Below are positions 1 to 7,255 of a DNA stretch of 20,055 bases, one piece after another. The notes below the pieces were generated by a model that saw nothing but the letters and a program-made list of their open reading frames with translations, did not search any database and was not told the origin of the DNA. A program made the translations under genes and the position numbers. Source of the stretch: an uncultured Collinsella sp. (lineage in GTDB: Bacteria; Actinomycetota; Coriobacteriia; Coriobacteriales; Coriobacteriaceae); the NCBI GenBank assembly GCA_900754075.1, contig CAAEBN010000049.1, positions 1 to 20,055 of the forward strand, read 5' to 3'. Position 1 is the stretch's first letter. Every line of letters begins with the position of its first letter.

Positions 1-957
1 GGCAGCCACAGCCAGCGCGCAGGCGGCAACGGCGGTCTTACCGGTACCGACATCGCCCAGCAGCAGGCGGTTCATCACACGCCCGCCATCGCACATATCG
101 CGCAGGATATCTTGGAACGCGACCTCCTGCTCGTCGCTCAGCGAAAACGGCAGGGCTTGCTTGAGTGCGGCCAGGTGCTCGCCCGCGGTGTGGGCATAGG
201 GCACCACATCGACTAGGCCGCCATCGTTGCGCAGGCGAAGCGCCAGCTGAAGGTAAAGGCACTCCTCATAAGCAAGGCGACGTCGCGCGATATCCCGCTC
301 AGCCATACTCGATGGAAAGTGGATCGATCGAAGCGCGCGGGCATTGCTCATCAGGCGGCGCTTGACGCGCAAGCGTGCGGGAATCGGGTCGAAGGGATTG
401 CCGACGATCTCGAGCGCGCCGCTTACGATGCGGCGCATCCACGCCTGGCTCACGCCGTCACTCACATAATGGACCGGCAAAATGGTACCCGCAGCACGCC
501 CTTCCTCGAGCTTTTCAAAGTGCGGAGAGGCCATCTGCTTAAAACCGTAGGCAAACTCAACCTTGCCCATCACGGCCAGGCGGTCGCCCTGCTTAAGCTG
601 CTGGGCAATCCAGGGCTGGCGGAAAAAGGCGACCTGCAGCACGCCCGTCTCGTCAACGAGTGAGACCTCGGTCACCTGCATGCGCGGACGCGGCTGCTTT
701 TGGACGATACGGTCGACCGTGGCGATGATGGTGCACACGGTACCGATGGGCGCCATCTCTATAGACCAAGAACGGGTAAAGTCCAGGTATCGATGAGGGA
801 TATGGAGAAGGAGGTCCCCCACCGTCCGAATTCCCAGACGGCGAAGGGCCTCCTCGCGTTTACCCGAAACATATTTGAGTCGCGCGATATCCTCGTCGAG
901 CGCATTGCTCTGGGCAAAGCGCTCCGAGACGCGCGGCACGGAGCACAGCTCGGACAT
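1..957 (-). CDS. recG: ATP-dependent DNA helicase RecG, N-terminal 319 residues (gene continues past left edge)
   Basis: The reverse strand is open from an ATG at 957 to the first base of the window with no stop, so this is the front part of a longer gene. RecG remodels stalled replication forks and branched recombination intermediates. The translation starts MSELCSVPRV. Around residues 28-60 it has the RecG lead-in (KYVSGKREEALRRLGIRTV, then DLLLHIPHRYLDF). An OB-fold wedge domain follows at about 70-155, and a helicase core starts near 275. The Walker A motif GDVGTGKT sits at residues 301-308 (bases 34-57). The start lies 10 bp after the stop of the fakA-like gene, so the two are probably co-transcribed. 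I see no strong Shine-Dalgarno sequence. The asp23-fakA-recG order matches Firmicutes and supports the call. Helicase motifs II-VI lie outside the window. Confidence 0.93.
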   Translation of the reverse strand, partial: MSELCSVPRVSERFAQSNALDEDIARLKYVSGKREEALRRLGIRTVGDLLLHIPHRYLDFTRSWSIEMAPIGTVCTIIATVDRIVQKQPRPRMQVTEVSLVDETGVLQVAFFRQPWIAQQLKQGDRLAVMGKVEFAYGFKQMASPHFEKLEEGRAAGTILPVHYVSDGVSQAWMRRIVSGALEIVGNPFDPIPARLRVKRRLMSNARALRSIHFPSSMAERDIARRRLAYEECLYLQLALRLRNDGGLVDVVPYAHTAGEHLAALKQALPFSLSDEQEVAFQDILRDMCDGGRVMNRLLLGDVGTGKTAVAACALAVAA

Positions 958-967
958 GGGCAGTTGC

Positions 968-2629
968 CTACTCGATCGAGAAGATCACGGGATAGAGCGG
1001 CTGCTCGCCACGATGGGCGTCGATCTCCAGATCGGGCTGAGCCTCCTCGATAGCGTCGACGATCTCCTGGAAGGCCTCATCGGACAGCTCCTCGCCGGCC
1101 AGAATCGTCAGCGCGTCGCCTTCCTCTTCCTCCTGCATGCGGTTGATGCAGTCGAGCGTGACCTGCTTCACGTCGGAACCGACCACGTCGATGGAGCCGG
1201 CGATGATGCCCATGACGTCACCGGAGTGAATCGGAGAGCCGTCCGAGGCGCTGGAGTCGCGCACGGCGCGGGTGACCTCGCCATCGCGGACCTCGCTGAT
1301 GGCGTCGACCATAGCGGCAACGGCGTCCTCGAGCTCGGAATCGGGCAGGACGGCGAACAGCGCGGAGAACGCCTGGGGAACGGTCTTGGTAGGAACGACG
1401 GCGACCTTCTTATCGGCGCAGGCAGAGGCAGCGGCCTCGGCAGCCATGCGGATGTTACCGTTGTTGGGCAGGATGATGACCGAGGTCGCGTTGACCTGGT
1501 CGACGGCGCCCAGCAGGTCGGCGGTCGAGGGGTTCATGGTCTGGCCACCCGAGACGATCACGTCAACGCCGAGGGACTTGAGGATGTCGGCCTCGCCGGA
1601 ACCGGCGGCAACGGCGACAAAGCCCAAGGCCTTGGCGGGCTCGGCGGCCTTCTCCTGGTCCTCGTGAATCTTAGCGGTACGGTCGTGGGCCTCCATCTCC
1701 ATGTTGTGGATAAAGACCTCATAGATCTGACCAAGCTGCAGCATGTGCTCGAGCACCAGGTTGGGGGTGTTGGAGTGCACATGGATCTTGTAGTCGGGAT
1801 AGGCGCCCACGAGTAGCTCACAGTCGCCCATGGAACCCAGGAACTTAAGGCACTCGTCCTCGTCAAACGGGGCGTCGGCCTTAAACAGGAACTCGTTGCA
1901 GTAGCGGAACTCCGAGCCCTCCCAATCGTCGTTGGCCTCGATCTCAACGCGACCAAGGGCCGCGTCGCGGGCAGAGCCAGCGGAATCAAACGTGGCGGAG
2001 AAATCCTCGACAACGGTGCTGCGGCCAAGCGCGGCGGCAACAAAGTTCTCAAGGAAAATAGCAAAGCCGAAGGCGCCGGAGTCAACCACGCCGTTCTCCT
2101 TCAGAACGGGCAGCAGGTCAGGCGTGCGGGCGACGGACTGGTAGGCCTCGACGACAATGGCATCGAGCGCATCCTCGGCCGAGAACTTCTTCTTCTCGCA
2201 CTCATCGGCCTTAGTCGAGACATCGCGCAGGACCGTGAGGATCGTGCCCTCGATGGGTTTGCGGACGGCCTGGAAGGCAACCTTGACGGCGCGACGGAAA
2301 GCGAAGGCGATGTTGGCAGCCGTAATAGGCTCATCGGCAGAGACGAGGCCCTCGGCCACGCCGCGCAGAATCTGCGACGTGATGACACCGGAGTTACCGC
2401 GGGCGCCCATGAGGGAGCCGTGGGTGATGGCGCCGGCGATGGCTTCCATGTCAGCGTCGGCAGGAAGAGCAGAAAGCTCCTTGGTCACCGAGGCGAGCGT
2501 GAGCGACATGTTGGTGCCGGTATCGCCATCGGGTACGGGGAAGACGTTGAGCTTGTTGATCTCCTCGGCCTTGTCGGAAACGGCAGCCGCAGCGATCGGA
2601 AAACAGGTGCGAATGGTCTTTGCAATCAT
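968..2629 (-). CDS. fakA: FakA-like fatty acid kinase catalytic subunit (DhaL/DAK2 domain protein, YloV family)
   Basis: A 553-residue protein of the DAK2/DegV-linked YloV family. In S. aureus, FakA phosphorylates exogenous fatty acids carried by FakB (DegV-family) proteins. The N-terminal DhaL nucleotide-binding domain covers about residues 1-200. Its Mg-ATP motif NVFPVPDGDTGTN is at 28-40 and a second glycine-rich motif GARGNSG is at 75-81. The middle domain keeps Cys244 (FRYCNEF) and the HVH pair His283/His285 (KIHVHSN). From memory these match the zinc-site Cys and HxH of FakA. The C-terminal domain has the usual SGGQTMNPST and LPNNGNI segments. The length fits the family. The ATG at 2629 has a GGAG sequence 12 bp upstream, which is slightly far. 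The gene sits 27 bp after the Asp23-like gene and 10 bp before recG, a conserved neighbourhood. No fakB/degV gene is in the window, so the lipid role is inferred from homology. Confidence 0.9.
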   Translation of the reverse strand: MIAKTIRTCFPIAAAAVSDKAEEINKLNVFPVPDGDTGTNMSLTLASVTKELSALPADADMEAIAGAITHGSLMGARGNSGVITSQILRGVAEGLVSADEPITAANIAFAFRRAVKVAFQAVRKPIEGTILTVLRDVSTKADECEKKKFSAEDALDAIVVEAYQSVARTPDLLPVLKENGVVDSGAFGFAIFLENFVAAALGRSTVVEDFSATFDSAGSARDAALGRVEIEANDDWEGSEFRYCNEFLFKADAPFDEDECLKFLGSMGDCELLVGAYPDYKIHVHSNTPNLVLEHMLQLGQIYEVFIHNMEMEAHDRTAKIHEDQEKAAEPAKALGFVAVAAGSGEADILKSLGVDVIVSGGQTMNPSTADLLGAVDQVNATSVIILPNNGNIRMAAEAAASACADKKVAVVPTKTVPQAFSALFAVLPDSELEDAVAAMVDAISEVRDGEVTRAVRDSSASDGSPIHSGDVMGIIAGSIDVVGSDVKQVTLDCINRMQEEEEGDALTILAGEELSDEAFQEIVDAIEEAQPDLEIDAHRGEQPLYPVIFSIE

Positions 2630-2656
2630 GGGTATTTGAATCTCCGTTTTCGGATG

Positions 2657-3013
2657 CTAGTTCAGACGGCTCTTGAGCGCGTCGATATGGATGCCGATCT
2701 TAAGGCTGGCGGGATCGATCTGGGCGATCTCCTGCAGAGTGAAGGCAACGGAGCTCGAAAGATTGTGGCAGACGGATTTCATGTTGACGCCGTTCTCGAG
2801 CACGACGTGAAGATCGACCGTAAGGCCGTCCTCGTCGGCGGAGACAAGCACGCCCTTGCGGAGGCGCTGACCGGCAAGCAGGCGCACGCTCTCGGCGCCC
2901 TGGAGCTGCTCGGCCATACCGACGACGCCATAGCACGTCATCGCGGCATAACCGGCAATATCGGCAATAACGTCGTTCGAGACGCTCAGGCTGCCGTTAA
3001 TGGTCTCAGACAC
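2657..3013 (-). CDS. Asp23/Gls24 family envelope stress protein (YloU-like)
   Basis: A 118-residue small acidic protein of the Asp23/Gls24 (DUF322) family. It has the typical opening SLSVSNDVIADIAGYAAM, the GVVGM segment, a central DLHVVLENGVNM strand region, and a C-terminal helix ending IDALKSRLN. Family members are linked to cell-envelope homeostasis, and the YloU type is nearly always next to yloV/fakA. I chose the GTG at 3013 because AGGAG lies 6 bp upstream. The ATG at 3064 gives a 17-residue extension (IAPTTWCREHQEKEIL) that runs through that ribosome binding site and does not look like the family. A possible -10 (TAGAAT, 3071-3076) lies upstream, but no good -35 accompanies it. There are no membrane segments. 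The exact biochemical role of this family is not known. Confidence 0.88.
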   Translation of the reverse strand: MSETINGSLSVSNDVIADIAGYAAMTCYGVVGMAEQLQGAESVRLLAGQRLRKGVLVSADEDGLTVDLHVVLENGVNMKSVCHNLSSSVAFTLQEIAQIDPASLKIGIHIDALKSRLN

Positions 3014-3019
3014 AAGAAT

Positions 3020-3024
3020 CTCCT
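3020..3024 (-). promoter_or_regulatory. Shine-Dalgarno AGGAG fixing the GTG start of the Asp23-like gene
   Basis: AGGAG on the minus strand with 6 bp to the GTG at 3013. It decides the start against the longer ATG reading frame at 3064. Confidence 0.8.
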
Positions 3025-3146
3025 TTTCTTGGTGCTCGCGGCACCATGTCGTGGGAGCAATCATTGCAATATTCTACAACGACCGCGCCATGTTGAGGTG
3101 GCGGGCCTCGGGATTACATCCTCGACACGAAATGTTGATACGGTAA

Positions 3147-3158
3147 CGTTCGCGAACG
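3147..3158. other. 12-bp perfect palindrome between the Asp23-like gene and the tRNA terminator
   Basis: CGTTCGCGAACG reads the same on both strands. It is followed closely by a second palindrome, GCGATCGC. It lies upstream of the Asp23-like gene and could be an operator. The half-site spacing does not fit a Gram-positive LexA box. No regulator can be named. Confidence 0.35.
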
Positions 3159-3172
3159 GCGATCGCGTCATG

Positions 3173-3202
3173 AAAAAACCCGCCGCATAAGCGACGGGTT
3201 TT
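3173..3202 (-). terminator. Intrinsic terminator of the tRNA-Asn pair
   Basis: On the minus strand this is a 12-bp stem (AAAACCCGTCGC paired with GCGGCGGGTTTT, one G-U pair), a 4-nt loop and a run of six T. It begins 6 bp after the second-transcribed tRNA. The G-U pair is allowed only in the minus-strand RNA, which fixes the direction. Confidence 0.9.
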
Positions 3203-3208
3203 ACAACC

Positions 3209-3283
3209 TGGCTCCCCGGGTAGGACTCGAACCTACAACAGCGCGGTTAACAGCCGCGTGCTCTACCATTGAGCTACCGAGGA
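3209..3283 (-). tRNA. tRNA-Asn (GTT)
   Basis: A 75-nt cloverleaf on the minus strand. The acceptor stem is TCCTCGG with CCGGGGA, the D stem is GCTC/GAGC, the anticodon loop is CTGTTAA (anticodon GTT), and the T arm has the TTCGAGT loop. The discriminator is G and the 3' CCA is encoded. It is identical to the second copy 33 bp away and was probably made from the same transcript. Confidence 0.97.
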
Positions 3284-3316
3284 ATTTAAAGCCCAACGGA
3301 AAGGGCTGGAAAATTC

Positions 3317-3391
3317 TGGCTCCCCGGGTAGGACTCGAACCTACAACAGCGCGGTTAACAGCCGCGTGCTCTACCATTGAGCTACCGAGGA
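3317..3391 (-). tRNA. tRNA-Asn (GTT), second identical copy
   Basis: Every base matches the tRNA at 3209-3283, including the encoded CCA and anticodon GTT. It is the promoter-proximal member of the pair. The 33-bp spacer between the copies holds a small AGCCC/GGGCT inverted repeat that may guide processing. Confidence 0.97.
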
Positions 3392-3421
3392 ATAGGTGCG
3401 TGCTCTCAAGCAACGAAGTTT

Positions 3422-3449
3422 ATTATACGGACGAATCAGCTTAGGGCAA
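3422..3449 (-). promoter_or_regulatory. Promoter of the tRNA-Asn unit
   Basis: On the minus strand, -35 TTGCCC (3444-3449) and a consensus -10 TATAAT (3422-3427) are separated by 16 bp. The predicted start is near 3414, about 23 bases before the first tRNA. The surrounding sequence is more AT-rich than the flanking genes. Confidence 0.8.
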
Positions 3450-3546
3450 GAACTTTTTTAAGAAATTTTCTCGCCACGATCCCTTGGGGACGGCCTAACT
3501 GCCGGCACCAGCAACGGAAACGCCGATGTTTTGACAATGCCAGCGA

Positions 3547-3648
3547 GCGGGCACCAGAGCGAACAAATTGGCATGAAAAGAGGACGGCATAGACCTTCTG
3601 GTCATGCCGTCCTCTTTGAATGACAAGTTGTCGCTCTGGTGTCCGCGC
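3547..3648. repeat. 102-bp imperfect palindrome enclosing the rpoD-side terminator hairpin
   Basis: The arms 3547-3595 and 3600-3648 are near-complements over about 48 bases with a 4-nt loop (TTCT). Perfect blocks include AAAGAGGACGGCAT (14 bp) and CACCAGAGCGA (11 bp), joined by a partly matching stretch. It is much longer than a standard terminator. It may be a hairpin-type dispersed element or an extended terminator. I see no target-site duplication. The rest of the 298-bp gap between rpoD and the tRNAs holds only the tRNA promoter, the hairpin at 3659-3688 and unexplained sequence. Confidence 0.75.
3577..3617 (-). terminator. Likely terminator of the rpoD transcript
   Basis: A 14-bp perfect stem plus an inner GACC/GGTC pair around a TTCT loop. 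On the minus strand it ends in CCTCTTTT, a short T tract. The plus-strand exit (CCTCTTTG) is slightly poorer, so minus is preferred, but the hairpin could work both ways. Confidence 0.7.
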
Positions 3649-3658
3649 AGCGTCGACC

Positions 3659-3688
3659 AGTTACGGCGTTTGGTAAAACGCCGTAACT
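3659..3688 (-). terminator. 13-bp perfect hairpin directly after the rpoD stop codon
   Basis: AGTTACGGCGTTT pairs perfectly with AAACGCCGTAACT across a 4-nt loop, starting one base after the rpoD TAG. It lacks a T tract. It may protect the mRNA 3' end or act together with the next hairpin (3577-3617) instead of terminating alone. Confidence 0.55.
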
Positions 3689-3689
3689 A

Positions 3690-5030
3690 CTAAGACTCGA
3701 TGTAGTCCTTGAGCTTGCTGCTGCGGCTGGGATGGCGGAGCTTGGCCAGAGTCTTGGACTCGATCTGGCGAATACGCTCGCGCGTGACGCCAAACTCGCG
3801 ACCGACTTCCTCGAGCGTGCGGGGATGTCCGTCAACGAGGCCAAAGCGCAGCTCGATAACCTTGCGCTCGCGATCGGCAAGCGAATCGAGCACCTGGGTG
3901 AGCTGCTCCTGCAGCATGGAGAAACTGGCGGCATCGGGCGGAACGATAGCCTGGGAGTCCTCGATGAAGTCGCCCAGCTGGGAATCCTCTTCCTCGCCGA
4001 TCGGGGTCTCGAGCGACACGGGCTCCTGCGAAATCTTCTGGATCTCGCGGACGCGGTCGGCGCTCATGTCCATCTCAGCACCGATCTCCTCAGGGGTCGG
4101 GTCGCGACCCAGGTCCTGGAGGAGCTGGCGCTGCACGCGGACGAGCTTGTTGATGGTCTCGACCATGTGCACGGGAATACGGATGGTACGGGCCTGGTCG
4201 GCAATGGCGCGCGTAATGGCCTGACGGATCCACCACGTGGCGTACGTGGAGAACTTGAAGCCCTTCTGGTAGTCGAACTTCTCGACGGCGCGGATCAGAC
4301 CGAGGTTGCCCTCCTGGATCAGATCCAGGAACAGCATGCCACGGCCGACATAGCGCTTGGCGATGGAGACGACCAGACGGAGGTTTGCGCTGATGAGCGC
4401 CTGCTTGGCCTCAAGACCAACGTTCTCAATACGCGTAAGACGACGCATCTCGGCGCGAGTGAGCTCGATCTCGCCCGCATCGGCAGCCTCGAGCTTCTCG
4501 GTAGCCTCGAGACCGGCCTCAATCTTCATGGCCAGATCGACCTCTTCAGATGCGGTCAGCAGATCGACCTTACCGATCTCCTTGAGGTACATACGAACCG
4601 GGTCGCCGGTCAGCATCACCGTGGAGGCATCGATGCCGCGCACGCGCGAACGCGAACGGGACGTGCGCACGGTGCGCTTCTTCTTGCTCTTGGAAGAGCC
4701 CATCTCGGCATCGGCCTGGCGGGCCATCTTAAGCTCGTGATCGTCAAGCGAGCCGGAATCGTGCTCGTCATCGTCGAAATCGTCGGTATCGTTATCGTCA
4801 TCGTCGACTTCCATCGGGGCGTCGTCGTTTCCGCTCGCGGAGATAATCTGGATGCCGCTGTTGCGCAGCGCGGAATACACCGCGTTGAGCTGCTCATCGG
4901 AGACATCGATATCCTTCAGGGCGACCTGAATCTCGTCCTCGGTTACCGAAGTCCTGTTTGAGCCGTTGCCCATGAGCTTTGCAACGTAGGATTCCAGCCC
5001 AGTACCCGTGCTCTCAGTCTTTTTTGGCAC
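3690..5030 (-). CDS. rpoD: Primary RNA polymerase sigma factor (sigma-70/SigA)
   Basis: A 446-residue housekeeping sigma factor that directs RNA polymerase to -10/-35 promoters. Residues 1-65 resemble region 1.1. A very acidic stretch (about 75-99, mostly Asp/Glu) is followed by a basic Ser/Arg/Lys block (112-131). Region 1.2 begins with DPVRMYLKEIG near 143. Region 2 (about 207-285) contains DLIQEGNLGLIRAVEKFDY and FSTYATWWIRQAI. Region 3 follows, and region 4.2 has the helix-turn-helix VTRERIRQIE at 415-424. The start is GTG at 5030 with GGGAG 5 bp upstream. It lies 110 bp downstream of dnaG, as in classical macromolecular synthesis operons, so read-through from dnaG plus a local promoter is likely. 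The acidic-then-basic block is longer than in many sigma factors and may be flexible. Confidence 0.97.
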   Translation of the reverse strand: MPKKTESTGTGLESYVAKLMGNGSNRTSVTEDEIQVALKDIDVSDEQLNAVYSALRNSGIQIISASGNDDAPMEVDDDDNDTDDFDDDEHDSGSLDDHELKMARQADAEMGSSKSKKKRTVRTSRSRSRVRGIDASTVMLTGDPVRMYLKEIGKVDLLTASEEVDLAMKIEAGLEATEKLEAADAGEIELTRAEMRRLTRIENVGLEAKQALISANLRLVVSIAKRYVGRGMLFLDLIQEGNLGLIRAVEKFDYQKGFKFSTYATWWIRQAITRAIADQARTIRIPVHMVETINKLVRVQRQLLQDLGRDPTPEEIGAEMDMSADRVREIQKISQEPVSLETPIGEEEDSQLGDFIEDSQAIVPPDAASFSMLQEQLTQVLDSLADRERKVIELRFGLVDGHPRTLEEVGREFGVTRERIRQIESKTLAKLRHPSRSSKLKDYIES

Positions 5031-5105
5031 AGATTCTCCCTTCGTAGTCCACAGGTCTCAATACTTTAGCACACACATGAACGTCTATACCCAAAATAAA
5101 GACAG

Positions 5106-5134
5106 GATATAGGCGAGAATACGCTGGTTGACCA
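5106..5134 (-). promoter_or_regulatory. Weak candidate promoter for rpoD
   Basis: Minus-strand TGGTCA (5129-5134), 17 bp, then TATATC (5106-5111), in the 110-bp gap after dnaG. Each box matches consensus at about four of six positions. A separate rpoD promoter here would be normal, but the boxes are weak. Confidence 0.3.
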
Positions 5135-5140
5135 CAACAT

Positions 5141-7255
5141 CTAGGCCTGATCGGCACCCGCGGTCTCCAAACCGATCAAACGGAACGGATCGGCCACGCC
5201 ACCGATCGACTTTTGAAGCTCGCGCTGGCGCTGTGAATCTTGTACCGCCTGCATCGTCAGCACCCGACGGGCCTCATCGTCGAGTGAACGGTCCTGACGC
5301 AACTTGGCCTGCGCGGCTCGCATGCGACGTTTGATGGTATAGAGCTCGAGCGTATCGAGCATAAAGACGATGTTCGTCTCGGTCGGGTGCTTACTCGTTG
5401 CCGAGATGCGTCCGGCGCTGACAAGCGATGCCGCCTCGGGACACACCGCGCGCGCCGCATCCATGCATGCCGCAGGATCGGTTCCCGGCGGCGTTGCCAG
5501 CACGGCCCACGCAATGGACTCGTGACGCGGGTCAACCCACTCGATAGAACAAATGCGATCGGCATACGTGCGGAACAGATCGGGGTAGCTCGTGAGCATC
5601 GTCAGCAGCTCGCGCTCCCCCGCCAGGGATTTCCGCTCCAGATCGGTCAAAACAACCGGCATCGACGGAGCTGCCGCCGCGCTTGGACTATCGGCAACGG
5701 GCGCAGCGCTTTCCATTCCCGCAGGCACATCGATTGGCGGCAGATCCTCGTCGGCCTCCACCGGCGCGGCCCCATAGGCATCAAGCGGAACGTAGTCGTA
5801 CGGGTCCTCCTCGACCGGTGCGGACACCGGCGGCGTCGCACCCGCGGCCCAGGCACCGCGAGACGTCCCCTGCGGACCAGACGCCCGACCGACCGCGCTG
5901 CCCGCGCGCATAGCTTGCGCGCGTTGACGCTCGTAGCTCTGCTCACGGCGGCGCTCCGCTTCCTCGCGCTTGGCGACATCGCGAAACACACGGCCCGAAC
6001 TCGCACGCACGGTCTCCAGGTCCAAACCCAACAGGTCGGCAATCTGGATAAAGTACGTGTCGATCATATAGCTGTCGCGCAGCGGATAGATGAGCGTCAG
6101 CGCATCCTCGAGCGCTTTGGCGCGACCGCCCGGCGTGGTAATGTCGCTCGACTCCTGTAGCGAGCGGTACACAAAATCCATGAGGGGCTCGGCCGCGTCA
6201 ATGCGCGCCCGCAGCGCCTCGCCGCCATGCGCCGTGATGAACTCCATGGGGTCGTTGCCGTCGGGCAGCACCACACAGCGGAGGTCCATCGAATCCTGCT
6301 CGATAAACTGAATCGCGCGACGAGCGGCCTTTTGACCGGCGGCGTCGCCATCGAACATATATACAATGCGCTTGGCAAAACGGGTGAGCGTCTTAACGTG
6401 ATGCTCCGTGAGCGCCGTGCCCAGCGTGGCGACGACGTTTTTGATCCCCGCCTCCCAGCAGGCGATACAGTCGGTATAGCCCTCCACCACGATGGCGGTA
6501 TCCTGCGCGACGATAAACTCCTTGGCCCAGTTAAAGCCATAGAGGTTTCGTTTTTTATGAAACACGCTCGTCTCGGCGGTGTTGAGGTACTTGGGCTGAC
6601 CATCGCCCATGATGCGCCCGCCAAAGGCGATATTGTGACCCTGTTCATCAAAGATGGGAAACATCACGCGGTCGTAAAAGCGGTCCGCGAGCTGTCCGCG
6701 CCCGCGGCTCACGGCCACGTTGGCGTCGATCATCTCCTGTGGGGTAAAGCCCGCCTGAGACAGGTGCGAAACCAGCGCGTTGCGACCCGGCGCAAAACCC
6801 AGGCAGTAGCGTCGGCAGACATCGCCACCCATGCCGCGGCTGGCAAAGTACTCGCGCGGACGGCTGTCCTTACCGCGCATAAGCATGGTGTGGTAGAACT
6901 GAGCCGTCTCGGCGCACAGGTCATAGATGCGAGCGCGCTTGGTGCCGCGATCGCGCTGCGCACCGGTATCGTGCAGTTCAATGCCCGCACGATCAGCCAA
7001 ATAGCGGATCGACTCGGGAAAACTCAGGTTCTCGCGCTTCATAATATAGGTAAAGACGTCGCCACCCTCGCCGCAGCCAAAGCAGTGCCACACCTGCGTA
7101 GCAGGGATAATGTGAAACGATGGGGTCTTTTCGCCATGAAACGGGCAGCAGCCCCAAAACTCATGGCCGCGGGGCTTGAGCTCAACCGTTTCCTGCACGA
7201 TGGCAACCAAGTCTGACGCCGCGCGTACCTGATCTTTTTCCTCATCGCTAATCAC
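5141..7255 (-). CDS. dnaG: DNA primase
   Basis: A 704-residue primase that makes RNA primers at the replication fork. The CHC2 zinc-binding domain has Cys37, His40, Cys58 and Cys61 (CPFHGEKTPSF then WHCFGCGEGGD). The RNA-polymerase core contains DRFYDRVMFPIFD near 191. The TOPRIM fold has the catalytic Glu258 in VVEGYTD and Asp302/Asp304 in MFDGDAAG. Residues of about 445-550 form an Ala/Pro/Glu-rich linker without conserved motifs. A C-terminal helical, DnaB-binding-type domain follows. The linker explains why the protein is longer than the usual 600 or so residues. The start is GTG at 7255, overlapping the last 8 bases of ribF, with a G-rich Shine-Dalgarno (GGGGGTGAG) 5 bp upstream. This links primase to translation genes in one transcript. 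Confidence 0.97.
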   Translation of the reverse strand: MISDEEKDQVRAASDLVAIVQETVELKPRGHEFWGCCPFHGEKTPSFHIIPATQVWHCFGCGEGGDVFTYIMKRENLSFPESIRYLADRAGIELHDTGAQRDRGTKRARIYDLCAETAQFYHTMLMRGKDSRPREYFASRGMGGDVCRRYCLGFAPGRNALVSHLSQAGFTPQEMIDANVAVSRGRGQLADRFYDRVMFPIFDEQGHNIAFGGRIMGDGQPKYLNTAETSVFHKKRNLYGFNWAKEFIVAQDTAIVVEGYTDCIACWEAGIKNVVATLGTALTEHHVKTLTRFAKRIVYMFDGDAAGQKAARRAIQFIEQDSMDLRCVVLPDGNDPMEFITAHGGEALRARIDAAEPLMDFVYRSLQESSDITTPGGRAKALEDALTLIYPLRDSYMIDTYFIQIADLLGLDLETVRASSGRVFRDVAKREEAERRREQSYERQRAQAMRAGSAVGRASGPQGTSRGAWAAGATPPVSAPVEEDPYDYVPLDAYGAAPVEADEDLPPIDVPAGMESAAPVADSPSAAAAPSMPVVLTDLERKSLAGERELLTMLTSYPDLFRTYADRICSIEWVDPRHESIAWAVLATPPGTDPAACMDAARAVCPEAASLVSAGRISATSKHPTETNIVFMLDTLELYTIKRRMRAAQAKLRQDRSLDDEARRVLTMQAVQDSQRQRELQKSIGGVADPFRLIGLETAGADQA

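Noticed and set aside
3147..3158. LexA/SOS box
   Set aside because: The palindrome is GTTC-GC-GAAC, the wrong half-site order and spacing for the Gram-positive GAAC-N4-GTTC box.
3201..3413. Open frame encoding a 70-residue peptide with two copies of a GSSMVEHAAVNRAVVGSSPTRGA-like segment (shortened here)
   Set aside because: It is the translation of the two tRNA-Asn genes. The repeat is an artefact of identical tRNAs, not a repeat protein.
3732..4961. Plus-strand open frame (409 codons) opposite rpoD
   Set aside because: It is a codon-bias shadow; rpoD is full length with all sigma regions on the minus strand.
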